Position numbers and translations under genes: made by a program. A model generated the notes under the pieces. That model was not told where the DNA came from. It did no database searches and saw only the letters and a list, made by a program, of their open reading frames with translations. Shown in pieces: positions 47,800-59,400 of a DNA stretch of 64,000 bases. The number at the start of each line of letters is the position of its first letter. The stretch's first letter is position 1. The stretch is from Spirodela intermedia (lineage: Eukaryota > Streptophyta > Magnoliopsida > Alismatales > Araceae), in assembly GCA_902729315.2 (NCBI GenBank), contig LR746280.1:1036501-1100500 (forward strand), given 5' to 3'.

Positions 47800-49560
47800 A
47801 TGCCCATGTTGGGTTCATAGATCACTTAATTCAGTTATTCACTTTAGAAAACATTTGAATATTTAAGATTCATCAACTACATTCGAAACTTGTCTATTGT
47901 AAAGGAAAATATGTTAAAATATAATAAGTCTATATGACATGAGATGGAACAAAAAAACATCAAGTCAATACAAATTACTAGGGGCCACATTTGAAGAACT
48001 TGCCATCTAGCTAATAATAATTGATTTGACTAAGCTTAATAATGTTGACATTTTATTCTGTATTTCATAAAATATGTTTTCCTTGCTATTATGGACTCAA
48101 ATCTTTCGTCAAAACAATTTCATTTGTTTTTTTCTGATTCTCTTAAGAAATGAGTAAAAGAAATGCTTTGTGTAAGTCTACCAATGGAGTATGTGGAGTA
48201 AAATAACCTAAACCCACTTATAGTTAATTACTTCTGAATATTACGATTAATTTCATGAATGGACTTAATGGAATCTTTTAAATCCTATTTATTTATTACT
48301 TCATTTGGTATCACGTTTTTTTAAATATAAAACATCTCGTAATAAATAAAATTCAATCCATTCAGAATAGTTGAGCAAGTGACCTGGTAATGGTGTCACA
48401 ATGACTGAGTTCAATTTTTAGCGGCATGAGGTCTCCTTCATGGAAATTAGTTGTATAAATTAAGCGAACCATTATAAATATTGACAAAACAAAGTATAGT
48501 AATGGTCAATTCCTCAATTATAGGAACAAGATGGGATATAGTTCTCTTGTAGTGAAAGTTTGGATCTCAAATAGGCTCAAAATATTTCTTGATATATTAA
48601 AAATGAACTAATTTGCACGATTTTGTATCATTTAATTTGTTTGATATTTTAATTCTAAGATAATTACGGAATAATCAATACAAACCAATATATCAACATG
48701 TTTTTCTATGTTATAGAGATCGTCAATATTTCTTTTATTACATTACATGGGCTTCAATGTAAAAGATTTGGAAGACACACTGACTGAAGATTTGTCTTCT
48801 TTGCAATGGAAACCACCATGAGGAATAATGATGCAGGTATTGCAATGGAAAGCAAAATGTTCCTTTCCCCCCCTCTTCACATAGTTTACCTTTTAGCGTT
48901 CATTTGCTCTTGACTCTGAAAATTTTGAAGATAAATGATAGATTTTAATTCATAAATTTAATATTACAGTTTAATATTTTCTTTTGTGAAAGAATTGCCT
49001 ATATAGTTGATGTAAAAAAATTGGTTAATGCTCTTAGTAGGCTGTTTGGATTAAGCAAAAGTTCAAACCATGTTAAATCAGATTAGGCCAGTTAAAAAAA
49101 GGCCTAGCATCAAATTGTTTGTGAGGAAAGCCCTGATTTCTCTCCTCAATTCTCTCCAAATGAGTACAGGATATGGAAACAAACGGACACACGAGTCAAC
49201 CCTACAGATTTCTCATCCCTCATCCTTGATCATTTGAACAACCCTATCTCGACCGCTATTTCCAATTTTAGTTGAAAATTGCTGGCATGGGTGTATCCAA
49301 TTTCACTTTAAATTTAAGATCATTACTTCACAATATATCTTGCAGTCACTGTTAATGAAAATCGAGAAGGGGGCTATGAAGCCAACAGCTCCACTTCATG
49401 TCATGCTTGTTGTCAACGTTCCTACTACTCTTCATATTCGTATAAATTGATGTGACGTTTTGTCAAAAGGGTTTTTCAAACTGTTAATCGAGTCACAAAC
49501 CTTCCGTGTGCCATTCTTCTCCGTTTTCTTCTTTTAGAATATCCGTTCCTTTGTGGATAC
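47800..49560. other. AT-rich intergenic stretch with no gene recognised
   Basis: I see no sustained frame, LTR boundary or exon-like block here. It separates the gypsy LTR from the receptor relic. Confidence 0.4.
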
Positions 49561-49589
49561 TGCGTACCTTGTGTTTATTCTTCCGCTGC

Positions 49590-49950
49590 TATACCAGGCC
49601 ATCAGATTCAGGCCATTTCTCAACAGGTGTTAGGAACCCGACATTCCATTTACTGTGAGAGGAGACAAGTCCCTGCAAGGTAATTCAACACACTCTGTCT
49701 TCCATGTCCAAGCATCAGAGCAGCTCCTCCCCTTTCCCGGCGTATGAGCAGAATCGTAGACCAATTATATCATAAAATGATCGTCCTGGAGATGAACGTT
49801 GCATTCTTGGATTCCTTACTGTGGCTGCGGTTCAAGCCTTTAGAGTGAAGATTTTTGGAGAGGCACGGACCTCACATCCAGCTCTTCTTCGCATGATATA
49901 TCTCTTTAATGTACGTGATCGCATGAACTGACTTCACTACTCGCATGAGA
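49590..49950 (-). pseudogene. Relic of a malectin-LRR-RLK (LRR exon 1 and GDPC exon)
   Basis: On the minus strand, about 49810-49915 aligns with exon 4 of the array: IKEIYHAKKSWM, a stop, then GPCLSKNLHSKGLNRSHSK, against the [18 protein letters not shown] pattern in gene A. Further on (about 49600-49672), after a preserved TTGCAG acceptor, NLS-type sequence matches the first LRR exon start. Exon order and intron spacing agree with the array. Kinase and malectin exons were not found around it. The position between B and A implies a lost member of the array. Confidence 0.65.
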
Positions 49951-50399
49951 AGAGAAAAGGCATTCGCTGTAAGAAGCACTACAAGAAGGTGGAGCAAGTC
50001 CACATCATGTCCGTCAGTGGGTGGCCTGGACAACATTGAGGATGGGTGTGACGTAAGATGAGATGATGAAAAGGACTACACTACCCTGAAGAAGGTTAAC
50101 TAAAGTGAGATTAAGTGATTTCTTGCAATATTTGAAATAAAAGGACTGATGCGATTAATAAATTGTTAAATGATTAGGGAGTGTTCCACAGTCAATAAGT
50201 CCATCAATTACAAATCAAGTGGGTTAACACTCATCACTAACCACTAGTTATGACTTTAAGTGGACTTATTTATGGATCACACAACGGCAGTCTTGCAAGA
50301 TAAAATACTAAATGAACAAAATACTCAAATTCGGAAAGAAGAGTATTTAGAGATAACCTAGTCCTCAGAAGAGGTGACGGAGTAGTGGAGGAGTACGAA

Positions 50400-51770
50400 C
50401 TGAAGCTTAGACCCATTTTTGAAAAGTTGACCTTACGTTGACCGTTGACCAGGACGTTGACTGTTGACCGGGTGCCCTTGTTGATTGGTGGACGGGCTCT
50501 AACTGGAGGGTGCGACTGGCGCGGACCAGGTGTTCCGGCGAGAGTCGGACCAGCAGGATGAGCTGGTCTGGCCCAATGGTCCGAGATGGTTTGGACAAGG
50601 CGGTCGGGCCGGTTCGGACCAACGGCTCGGGATACTGTGAACGGGGGGGGGGGGGGTTTAAGTCATAAGTGGCAGAGAAAAGGGGACGGGGGAACACGAA
50701 CGGGTGAGGCAGGGCTGGTGGCAGGAGCGGCGTCGGCGCGGCGACGGGTGACGGCGGATGGCGGAGTAGCGGCAACGGCGGCGAACGGTGAAGGTGGACA
50801 GTGGCGGGAGCAATGGGGCGAAAAGTGACAGTGGATGGTGGCGGCGACGGCGATAATGGGTGGTGGCAAACGACGGATAATGGCGGCGGACGGTGGCAGC
50901 GGACGGCGGTGGCGATGGATAAGTGACCGTCACGGCCTCTCCTTGCGGAGCGAAAGAGGTAAAGCTCGACTTATCTCTTCTCTGATTATTCTTAGGGCTA
51001 CAAGAGGTTATTTATAACCTCTCAAGAAGGAATGAGCATTAATGGGCTTGGCCGGTGCGCTATTGACGCGGTCGTAGGCTCCGTCTTTGTCGCTCCTCAT
51101 CAATGGGAGGCAACTGGAGGACATCCCATGTTGATGGAAGAAGACGGCCATATAGCCCTACCCAGCCAGTGTGGCGTCTTGAGGAAATCGAGAGAGTATT
51201 GCCCTTATATGCAGGATCTTGCCGAAGTGCGTGAAGAGTAGGTCTTCTGGCAGAGTTTAGTGGGGACGGTGACGTTTAGCGTTAGGGAAAGAGAGGCCGT
51301 TGTAATAGCCGTCTTTAAGATGGCCAATGACGATGAACTCGTTTGGAGCGGATGGACTCCCGACGCCGTCGGTGCTGGCCACCATCCACCCGGTTCAGTT
51401 CATGGCGGTCTTACACGGGTGGTCGTTGTGGTAATATGGGTAACTATTGGGGTAATTTGGCAACCTCCGTGTGTTAGAGAGAGAGAGATCGGAGAGAGAA
51501 CTATATCAGAGATGAGGAAGATCTATGTAAATAGTTTGCGTGCGAGCAAGACAGAAATCTTGACTTGTTTCGGAGCAAGTCGAAATTTGGAGAGTGAGAG
51601 AGAATAAGACTGGATAGAGACAGCCTGAAAGATCTGAGAGAGAGAGAGAATAAGACTGGATAGCATTAACTGATGTCGTTATTGGCTGACTTGAGTATTG
51701 CTTCATCCCTTTTATCATTCTCTCTTTCGTCTTAAGGTAGTGAGTACCTGGGAAGCTAGACTTTGTGAGG
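50400..51770. other. GC-rich low-complexity stretch with a W-box cluster and poly-G
   Basis: It holds five TTGAC cores within 42 bp (50427-50468), a G run at 50645-50656, and a GGCGG-rich segment (50700-50920) that is open in several frames on both strands, a sign of low complexity rather than coding. I recognise no domain. It may be the non-coding part of a retroelement. A short GA tract lies at about 51475-51490. Confidence 0.4.
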
Positions 51771-51774
51771 AGCA

Positions 51775-52750
51775 TGCAAGATGTGGGGGATAAAATGAGG
51801 AAAGCTTGGTTGGGGGGGGTGGGGGGTGAGGTCTTCACTATAAAAAGTGGAAATACTTGCTCTTGTATTTCTACCTGAGAAATGGAATACTTCTCAAGTC
51901 TTCTAGGCATGAAGAGAGGGTGTATGGGCGTTGATTAGATCAAGCGAGGGTTGCCCTAGATAGTTTATAATAAGAAATTGGGTGTTGACTATGAAACTAA
52001 ATTTTAAATTAATCGATTTCATTTATATTTCTAGCTATTTACTACTGTTTAAGTCGTACAAGGTAGACACATGTTGCTTGAATCAAGGAAAGTTCTCTAA
52101 TCTTGTGACAATTTCTAATAGAGCTCGAAAGGTTGTGAGAAGGCAATAGAGAGTGGAACTCATGGTCAGAGGATTGCTTGATTGGAGGAGTAAATGACCA
52201 TGCTCTCCAACTTGTTCTAGGCTATGGAGGTGCAGGTGACCATGCTCTCCAATCCGTTTAAGTGAGGGTTGCTTACGAACATTTGAAGAATGATCAGAAG
52301 ACAGTCAAGGCCATCGAGGCAGGCATCAATGGTCTTCTGACAATGATGATCATTGACAGCAACACGACCCAAGACTCTCTCATAAAGAAAGAAGCGTCCT
52401 TGTTGGGGGTGATGCTGTCAAGAGCAGACACCCAAGTTAAGTCCAACTTGGCGACAAGTACTTTAACTGGTGTCACATGTGAAGTCTCGCTGGATACTTT
52501 CTCAAATGGAAGGTGTTCTCCTTGCAAGAGGATGAAGCCCAGGTTCGTGATGGAACCAATGACCATTGTGAGCCTTCACCTCAAGGATGAACTAAGATAT
52601 GGTGATGACACTTTCCTATGATCCTACAAGAGTAGGAAGAAGGACCTGTGTAGGCACCAGGCACGGGAGCAACGATCACTGTGGTTGGCATGGCATTGAC
52701 CGAAACCATAGTAGAGGCATGCACAATGGAGTCATGTGCGATAGGTGTGT
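51775..52750 (+). mobile_element. Retroelement-like unit, copy 1
   Basis: It shares blocks in the same order with copy 2 (53040-54220): a GGGG-rich start followed by TATAAA, AGAAATGGAATACTTCTC, TCTTCTAGGCATGAAGAG, CTAATCTTGTGACAATT, GGAACTCATGGTCAGAGGAT, GGCATCAATGGTCTTC and GCAGGCACCA. The TATA box followed by CTTGTGACA and a primer-like site is typical of a short LTR, and what follows would be its internal region. A frame at 52262-52621 is open but matches no gag that I know. Copy 1 has extra sequence at about 51925-52085. Confidence 0.5.
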
Positions 52751-53039
52751 CAATAGTTGGCAAGCACCCAAAACATTCAGCAGACACAGGCAACCTACAA
52801 CGGCTCTATAAGTGTAGTGGAGGTGATTTGCAGTATCTACTTTAGGAAATTGCGAGTGTTTTGCATGAGTTCAAAAATGTGATGCTCGAGTCTCTCTCAG
52901 GATGCCTATCACCCTGAAGAGAAGTGGATCACAAGATTGAGTCACTTCCCAGCGCGACCTCCTATCCTCGCATCCTATAAGATGTCTGGCATATCTTGAG
53001 GACCTTCGGGAGCACCTAAAGAAACTATTGGAGGCAGGG

Positions 53040-54220
53040 TGTGTGGTATGGAGGGGTAAAATAAGGAAAACTGTGGGGGGGGGGCGCTCTTCTCTATAAA
53101 TAGTGGACGAATTAGGCCTATTGGGGCGGGCCATCCTCTACTCGCTCTTGTATTCCGACTTGAGAAGTGGAATACCTCTCTTGAGTGAGTAAGAATCTTC
53201 TAGGCATGAAGAGGAGCTTCTTGAGTATTGGTGAAGGCGTCCAAGGTTGATATGAGATCTCTAATCTTGTGACAATTGGTGTCAAAACTCCAAGGATTTT
53301 GATAATCGCAGAAGAAAGTGGAACTCATGATTAGAGGATTGTTTGACTGGAGGAGTGAATATTCATGCCCTCGAATTAATTCATGGCTATAGAGGAGTAA
53401 GTGATTATGTTCTTCAAGTCGTTTAAGGCCATAAAGGAGTGCTTCTAATTGCTGCATGAACGATTGGAAGACAACCAGGGTGTTGCACGGGAGGCCCTAA
53501 GTTCGAAGATACAATGTGTACAGTGGATTTTTTGTATGCCAAGGATGACACTGGGCTAAAGATTTCCCAGCTTGTAAACATAGGGGAGAATTAAATGCGT
53601 CGACGACTGAAGAAGCATCCATAGGAATTAATCTCATGTTGACTCCTCTTCAACTATTGTGGGCCATGTATTGACAACGAGAGCTAAGAAAGACAAATGA
53701 GCCACGGTTCATTTACATCAATGCATGCATCAATGGTCTTCAAACAAAGGTGATGACTAATAGTCTTTCTCTGAGAAAGAAGCATCTCAATAGGGTGTGA
53801 TGTTGTGATGAGTAGACACCCAAAGTAACGTTGCCAACTTTCAACTTAGCATCAAGTACCCTTCCAAGTGTCACTCGTGGAGTTTCATTGAAAAATTAGA
53901 AATTGAAAGGATGCGATGGAGATTGTGACCAAAATGACTGATTTTGCGGTCGTCCTAGGTGCAAATGTGGATGTATCCCCCAATTACATGTTGTTATCTT
54001 TGTAAGAGGACGAAGCCTTGGTTCATAACAGAGCCAAAAACTATTGTGACAAGACTACAAATGTCTTCCACTCTTCAGCTCAACGATATACTCAGAAATG
54101 GCATGCAGGAATAGGAGGAAGGACATATGCAGGCACCAAGCATGGGGATGACCATCACAATGGCATACATGTAGGTGGCACAGACTGAAACCATAGTAGG
54201 TGTGTACGGGGGAGAATGAT
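53040..54220 (+). mobile_element. Retroelement-like unit, copy 2, with primer-site-like motif
   Basis: The probable LTR runs from TGTGTGGTATGG (about 53041) through CTATAAATAG (about 53093) to CTTGTGACA (about 53271). It is followed by ATTGGTGTCAAAACTCC, a decayed form of the Met-tRNA site TTGGTATCAGAGCTCC. The rest matches copy 1, block for block, up to about 54220. No intact frame is present. The family is not certain; gypsy is more likely than copia on the primer-site spacing. Confidence 0.5.
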
Positions 54221-54229
54221 TTACGACAG

Positions 54230-56470
54230 GGGGTATCGTGGACCATGAGACTTAACATTAGCATAAAATCACGAATGGCGAAGATGAGTTATTGCGTACA
54301 CATTTAATAATTCTCCATATTTAGGATCCATCATATTTTGGTTCGAATGGCTCTGACACAACTTTCGGCTGTAGATATTGACATTCATGTCTAAATCTAC
54401 CAAATCAGAGCCTTGAAGGGGTTCATTTTGGAAGTAGGCTCTTTCTCTGCGATACCGCTGTATAATAATATCTTCCCCTACCATGGCAGCACTACATTAA
54501 AGGCGACAGCCATCGCCAACACTCCCACCACCCTGGCAACCACGAATCCCCAGCCCGCTTCTTTTCTACCCCAATCAAGGCGTCCACACCTGAATTTTCA
54601 TCCCCCCCATGCTACAAGATTCTCAACCATTATGAAGGAAAGTTCAGCTAAAATCCAAAAGGCACTGCATTCGTTGCAGCTAGCCTCTGCCGGCTGGTGA
54701 TCGGAAGATATATTTTGAGAAACCACTGTTTCATTGCATGATCGCAATGTTCACCTTCCGTCTGTCTCGTCAAACTTGCTCGCCAACATGTTTGGGCTAC
54801 ATAAATCACTTTGCGAAAAAGAGTCGTTTATCATTAAGGTTTCTTCTAAAAGATCGGTATTTGGACGTTTTGATCTTTTCTCTTTTGGAAGACCAATCGT
54901 AATACCGTGAACTTCAACGAATTATGGACAATATAAGCTTAACGTTTTCATGAACAAGAGATGAAAATAATCTAACGTCAACTAATTTATTATCAACGGA
55001 TTCATGTACTTGTCCCATGCGTGAACAACCTACTAGATTAAGAGAAAATTCATAAAATTATCCAGAACGTCGCTACACGAAGAGCATGATTGCCAGGATG
55101 AAGCGGAATTGGGTGTCTTTCCTCAACGTGAAGCAGGAAGCTGATTATAGGGGTGAGTAGTTGAGCAGTCCATGATCGGTTCTTGGATCCACCAGAGTGC
55201 TTGCCAATGATCCTGGCGACTTGAAAGTTGCTTCAGAGAAGGAACCAGGAGAACCCACGTTATTTTAACTTAAGCCTCCACATAATATTTGGCGTGGCAT
55301 TTCCAAGGACAAGTCTGAATCGATGATACCCTTAGTCAGTCTTGATCGATAAACTAAATCCGGTCCTCCATATGTTTCTACTACGTCAAATGTTTTCTTA
55401 AAAAACAATAATTTAGTGATTATGGGTTCTTTGAGCCAAATATAGATACTTTTTTACTTAAATGAATAGTTTTTTGACAACACTCAAGTTGTATTTATCT
55501 GCCAACATTTCTCATCTAGTCTGGGCAAGAAATAAAACTTTAAGGGTTTATTTAAGTGCGTAAATGGCCCTTGTCAGAGCTGCTACACTTTTTGTAAAGT
55601 TGAATGTCCTAACTTCTAGGAAACATTGTAAACGATTATCCTAAATTTCCAAGTTAGGTTTCCAGGAAGAGTTATTTTCATACATTTAAATATAAATTAA
55701 CTGCCATAATAAAAAATCGCTTATATTAACAAAATTTTCCCGTTTGGATCCGTACATAAATTAGACCCGTTTGTACTGAGGGCTTGCTGTTGCATTGTCT
55801 TGCGAAATAGTCTACGGGTCGCTTTGAATTATCATGCATTTTAATTCGTTGTGTAATATACAAAAATTAAGCATGCCAGGTAATTTAAGCAATTCGTTGT
55901 GTGAAGTTTTAAAACATATACGGATGACAAAAGCCCAAATTGTTTCAAGGTTTTGTATGCCTTTTAAAAAATAACTTGATAACGGAAATTAATGTTCCTA
56001 TCAAATTCGTAGAAGACATTTCCCAATAAAGTTAACAATTTATCCATAGGCGGTTAATGCGTGTTGTGTAATTAAATCTGATTCATGTAACAAGCAAATA
56101 ACTTAGCGGTTCTTTTGAATAACATGATTTATTGGAGATCATAAACTCTAGGAAAGGTAGACCCAACTAAATGCATAAGGTATGGGCTGGATGCTATGTT
56201 CATACTTGTATACTACCTTACGCAAAACCTTAATATAAACCATCTGGTTTTACGCAATGTGTACTAACTAACTAATAAACCAGCAACTAAGAGATTGTAT
56301 ATCGCCATCATTCTCGCACTATTGATTTATGTTCATGGAACAATAAATTTTAAAAAGTCAAGGGTAAACGTTTTCGATAACAAACAAGATGGAGAATATG
56401 TAACATCTTTTCTTTTATACCCCAAATAATTTTCAAATTACAATATTTGAAATCTGTCACGAAGGGAAAA
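54230..56470. other. Intergenic stretch with no gene recognised
   Basis: This holds short frames only. One (54413-54700) is serine/threonine/proline-rich and has no recognisable domain. From about 55380 to 56470 the sequence is AT-rich and includes the 3' flank of gene A. Confidence 0.4.
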
Positions 56471-56480
56471 TATGTACACA

Positions 56481-59400
56481 TTATCGTGCCAATGGCCCTG
56501 TGGCTGTATCAAGGAAAAGAGGAACAATATCAACTGAACTTTCCTCTTGAATTTTAAAATTTCTGGGAATGTCTTGTGAAGTCTCAGAAGTCAGACACTC
56601 CTTCAATTCCATCACCACATTACTCATGGTTGGTCTTTGGATTGAGTAAGGAGCTGTACACGACACTGCAATTTCAATTGCTTTCCACATAGAATTAATG
56701 TTATATTTTCCCTCAAATCTTTCATCCACTATCATAGTTATATCACCTCTGTTGATTCTTGACTGCACCCAGGGGACAATTGAAATATTCTCTGTGCTAT
56801 TTATAATTGGCGGTTTCCCTGTTATAAGCTCAAAAAGAACAACTCCAAAGCTATAAATATCACTCTTCGCGTTCAAATTTGATGTTTGATAATACCTGTA
56901 ATGAAATATTCCCCAGAAACAAATAAGTTTCTTAGATTCTAGGCAGCAATAGATGCGACTATATAAACCATGATGGAAAGCATTGTGAAGTCATAAATCC
57001 ATCAAAAGCTTACTCAGGATCAAGGTATCCCGGAGTGCCAACAATGGCCGTGGAAATGCAAGCTGAGGCATCATCATGGAAAAGCCTGGACAGTCCGAAA
57101 TCAGCTAATTTTGCTTCAAGACTTTGATTTAGTAAAATGTTTGTCGTCTTCACATCTCTATGAATTATGGGTGGCTTGCAAAAACTGTGCAAATAGTCAA
57201 GTCCTGTCGTTGAAATTTTCATGAAACAATGTGTTACTTCAAGGATTCGAAAATTGAAACATAGTGAAGTAAATTGGATAGACTTCGACAGCATACCTTG
57301 TGCAACATCAAGCGCTATTTTGAGTCGAATACTCCAACTTAAATCATTGCTGCGGTTATCTATATTTGCATAGAGGTAACATATATATATTAACTCGTAA
57401 GCTAAACATAAATGGTATAAAAATGAAAAGAGTGATAGATTATAACAGTTCGGTGCTGGTGAAAGAGAGAGACACCTGATAAGTGCTTTGCAAGAGTTCC
57501 TTGAGTCATAAACTCGTACACTAGGGAAAGATTGTTTGGGTCATTACAATAGCCTAAGAAAGACACCAAGTTTCTGTGATGGACCCTTGTCAATATCTGA
57601 GCCTGAATTCGAAGAAAGTTTGATTAGAGGTAAAAATTATTTGAAGACAAAGAAATATTAACTAATAACATTCTAATTCATTAATTTAATTTATTATAAC
57701 TTGCCTCAGATTCAAACTCTTTAGCACCTTGGGAAGATGTTTTAGAAAGCATCTTTACTGCAACCTCGATTCCAGTTTTTAAGCGGCCATGATAAACTAT
57801 CCCAAAACCTCCTTTTCCAATCTGCTGCTGAAAGTTCTTCGTAATATTTACTATTTCTGCAAATGTGAATTGGCTGCTAACTGAATGTAAATTTTTCTGT
57901 TCGTTGTTTGACGATTCTATTTTCTTGCTTGAGATATCTGATGTTAAACACAGAAATGTGTCAGAATGAGACGAAGAAGGTCCTACCTGACGGGTTTATT
58001 ACCCCATAAGCTAAAGGAATGTAAAAAAATAAAGTTTATACTCATTTTGGCGTACTTTGAACATCTTTTTGCTTTCTCATTCTGACTCTCCACATAATTA
58101 TAAGGATCAGGGAGAGCAGAGCAAGGATTCCTCCTATAGAAATTGCAATAGGAACGATAACCCTTTTTTTCCTCCCCTTTACTCCGCAAGAATCAGTTCC
58201 AGGGCACAGATTTGTGTTGCCATCTAAGCTGAAAGTTTCAAGGATAAGGATCAATCACCAGCGTCTTAGGTATGAGGAAAAGATACTTTCTCCCAGATCA
58301 TGCTCAAAATATTCTGAAAATATTAAACTCTAGAATGTATTAATTGTCGGTCAACAATGGCCAGCTATTTAGCCATTTCAAACCGTTCTTCATCCTCCTA
58401 GTTTAACAAGCCAGTTATCAGAGAGTAAAATATTATCGTCTGTTTAACTTGATTATCAAAAGCTAATCATGATTGGTAAATTTTCAAAAATTATGCTGAT
58501 TCCTTCTTTATGCCGTGGGAACTGAACCTCAGTCAAGCACACAATGTTTAACATGATAATCGACCACAGAAAATATAGAAAAACTGTATCCATTCATAAA
58601 ATTTCTCCATGATCTTCCGTTTGTGATGGATTGGTAATTTCATCACCTTCAAGCTAGTATGGCAAAAAAATTGTGTATTAACGGTAGTTATTTTCATGAA
58701 TACCTTAAAGACAGCGTCTTATTTGCTGACTTCTCCAGAAGAATATATGGTACATATCCACTTAAATCGTTATTTTCCAGTTGCCTGAAATAAGTAAGAA
58801 AAAAATTAGAATATAATCAAAATTTTACTGAAATCAAAATAAGTACAAGATTTTTGAGACTTACAGTACTTTGAGCTGTGACAGTTCTACCAGATCACGA
58901 GGAATTTCACCTATCAAATTGTTGTGTGATAAGTCCCTGAAATAAAATCACGAGATATCATCAGCTTAAAACTATTTTCACATGTCGTAAATTTTCAATA
59001 ATATGGTCCATTGTTCTCTCACTTTTCTTTTTCCAACGGATTTCATAGTTTGTATAATGAGTATTTTTAATTATTTACATTATGATTAATATTTATAGTC
59101 ATTATCATTTTCTTTAAAAAGGATTTATAGTTCTATATTCATATAGGCGAACTATATCAATTAGTTTTCTTCCTATTATGAATTTAAATCAACTGGATAT
59201 TAGAAAAAAAAAGTTTTGCCTGAAACAGTATTAAACATTTCATCTAGGAAAATCCTTTCACTTATGTGATTAGAACTGTCTTCAGGCTACTACGCCATAT
59301 ATTTGGTGCATTTTGGACACGTTTTATCCAACGCACAGATCTAAACTTTTTTTTACAGAGAAATAATAAAATCGAAATTTCTTTTGGAACTACCTGTGGA

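Noticed and set aside
50407-50933. Overlapping frames on both strands in a GGCGG-rich stretch
   Set aside because: Simultaneous openness on several frames is a sign of GC-rich low complexity, not of coding.
54413-54700. A 95-codon S/T/P-rich frame
   Set aside because: Composition-biased, no domain, and no neighbouring exon.
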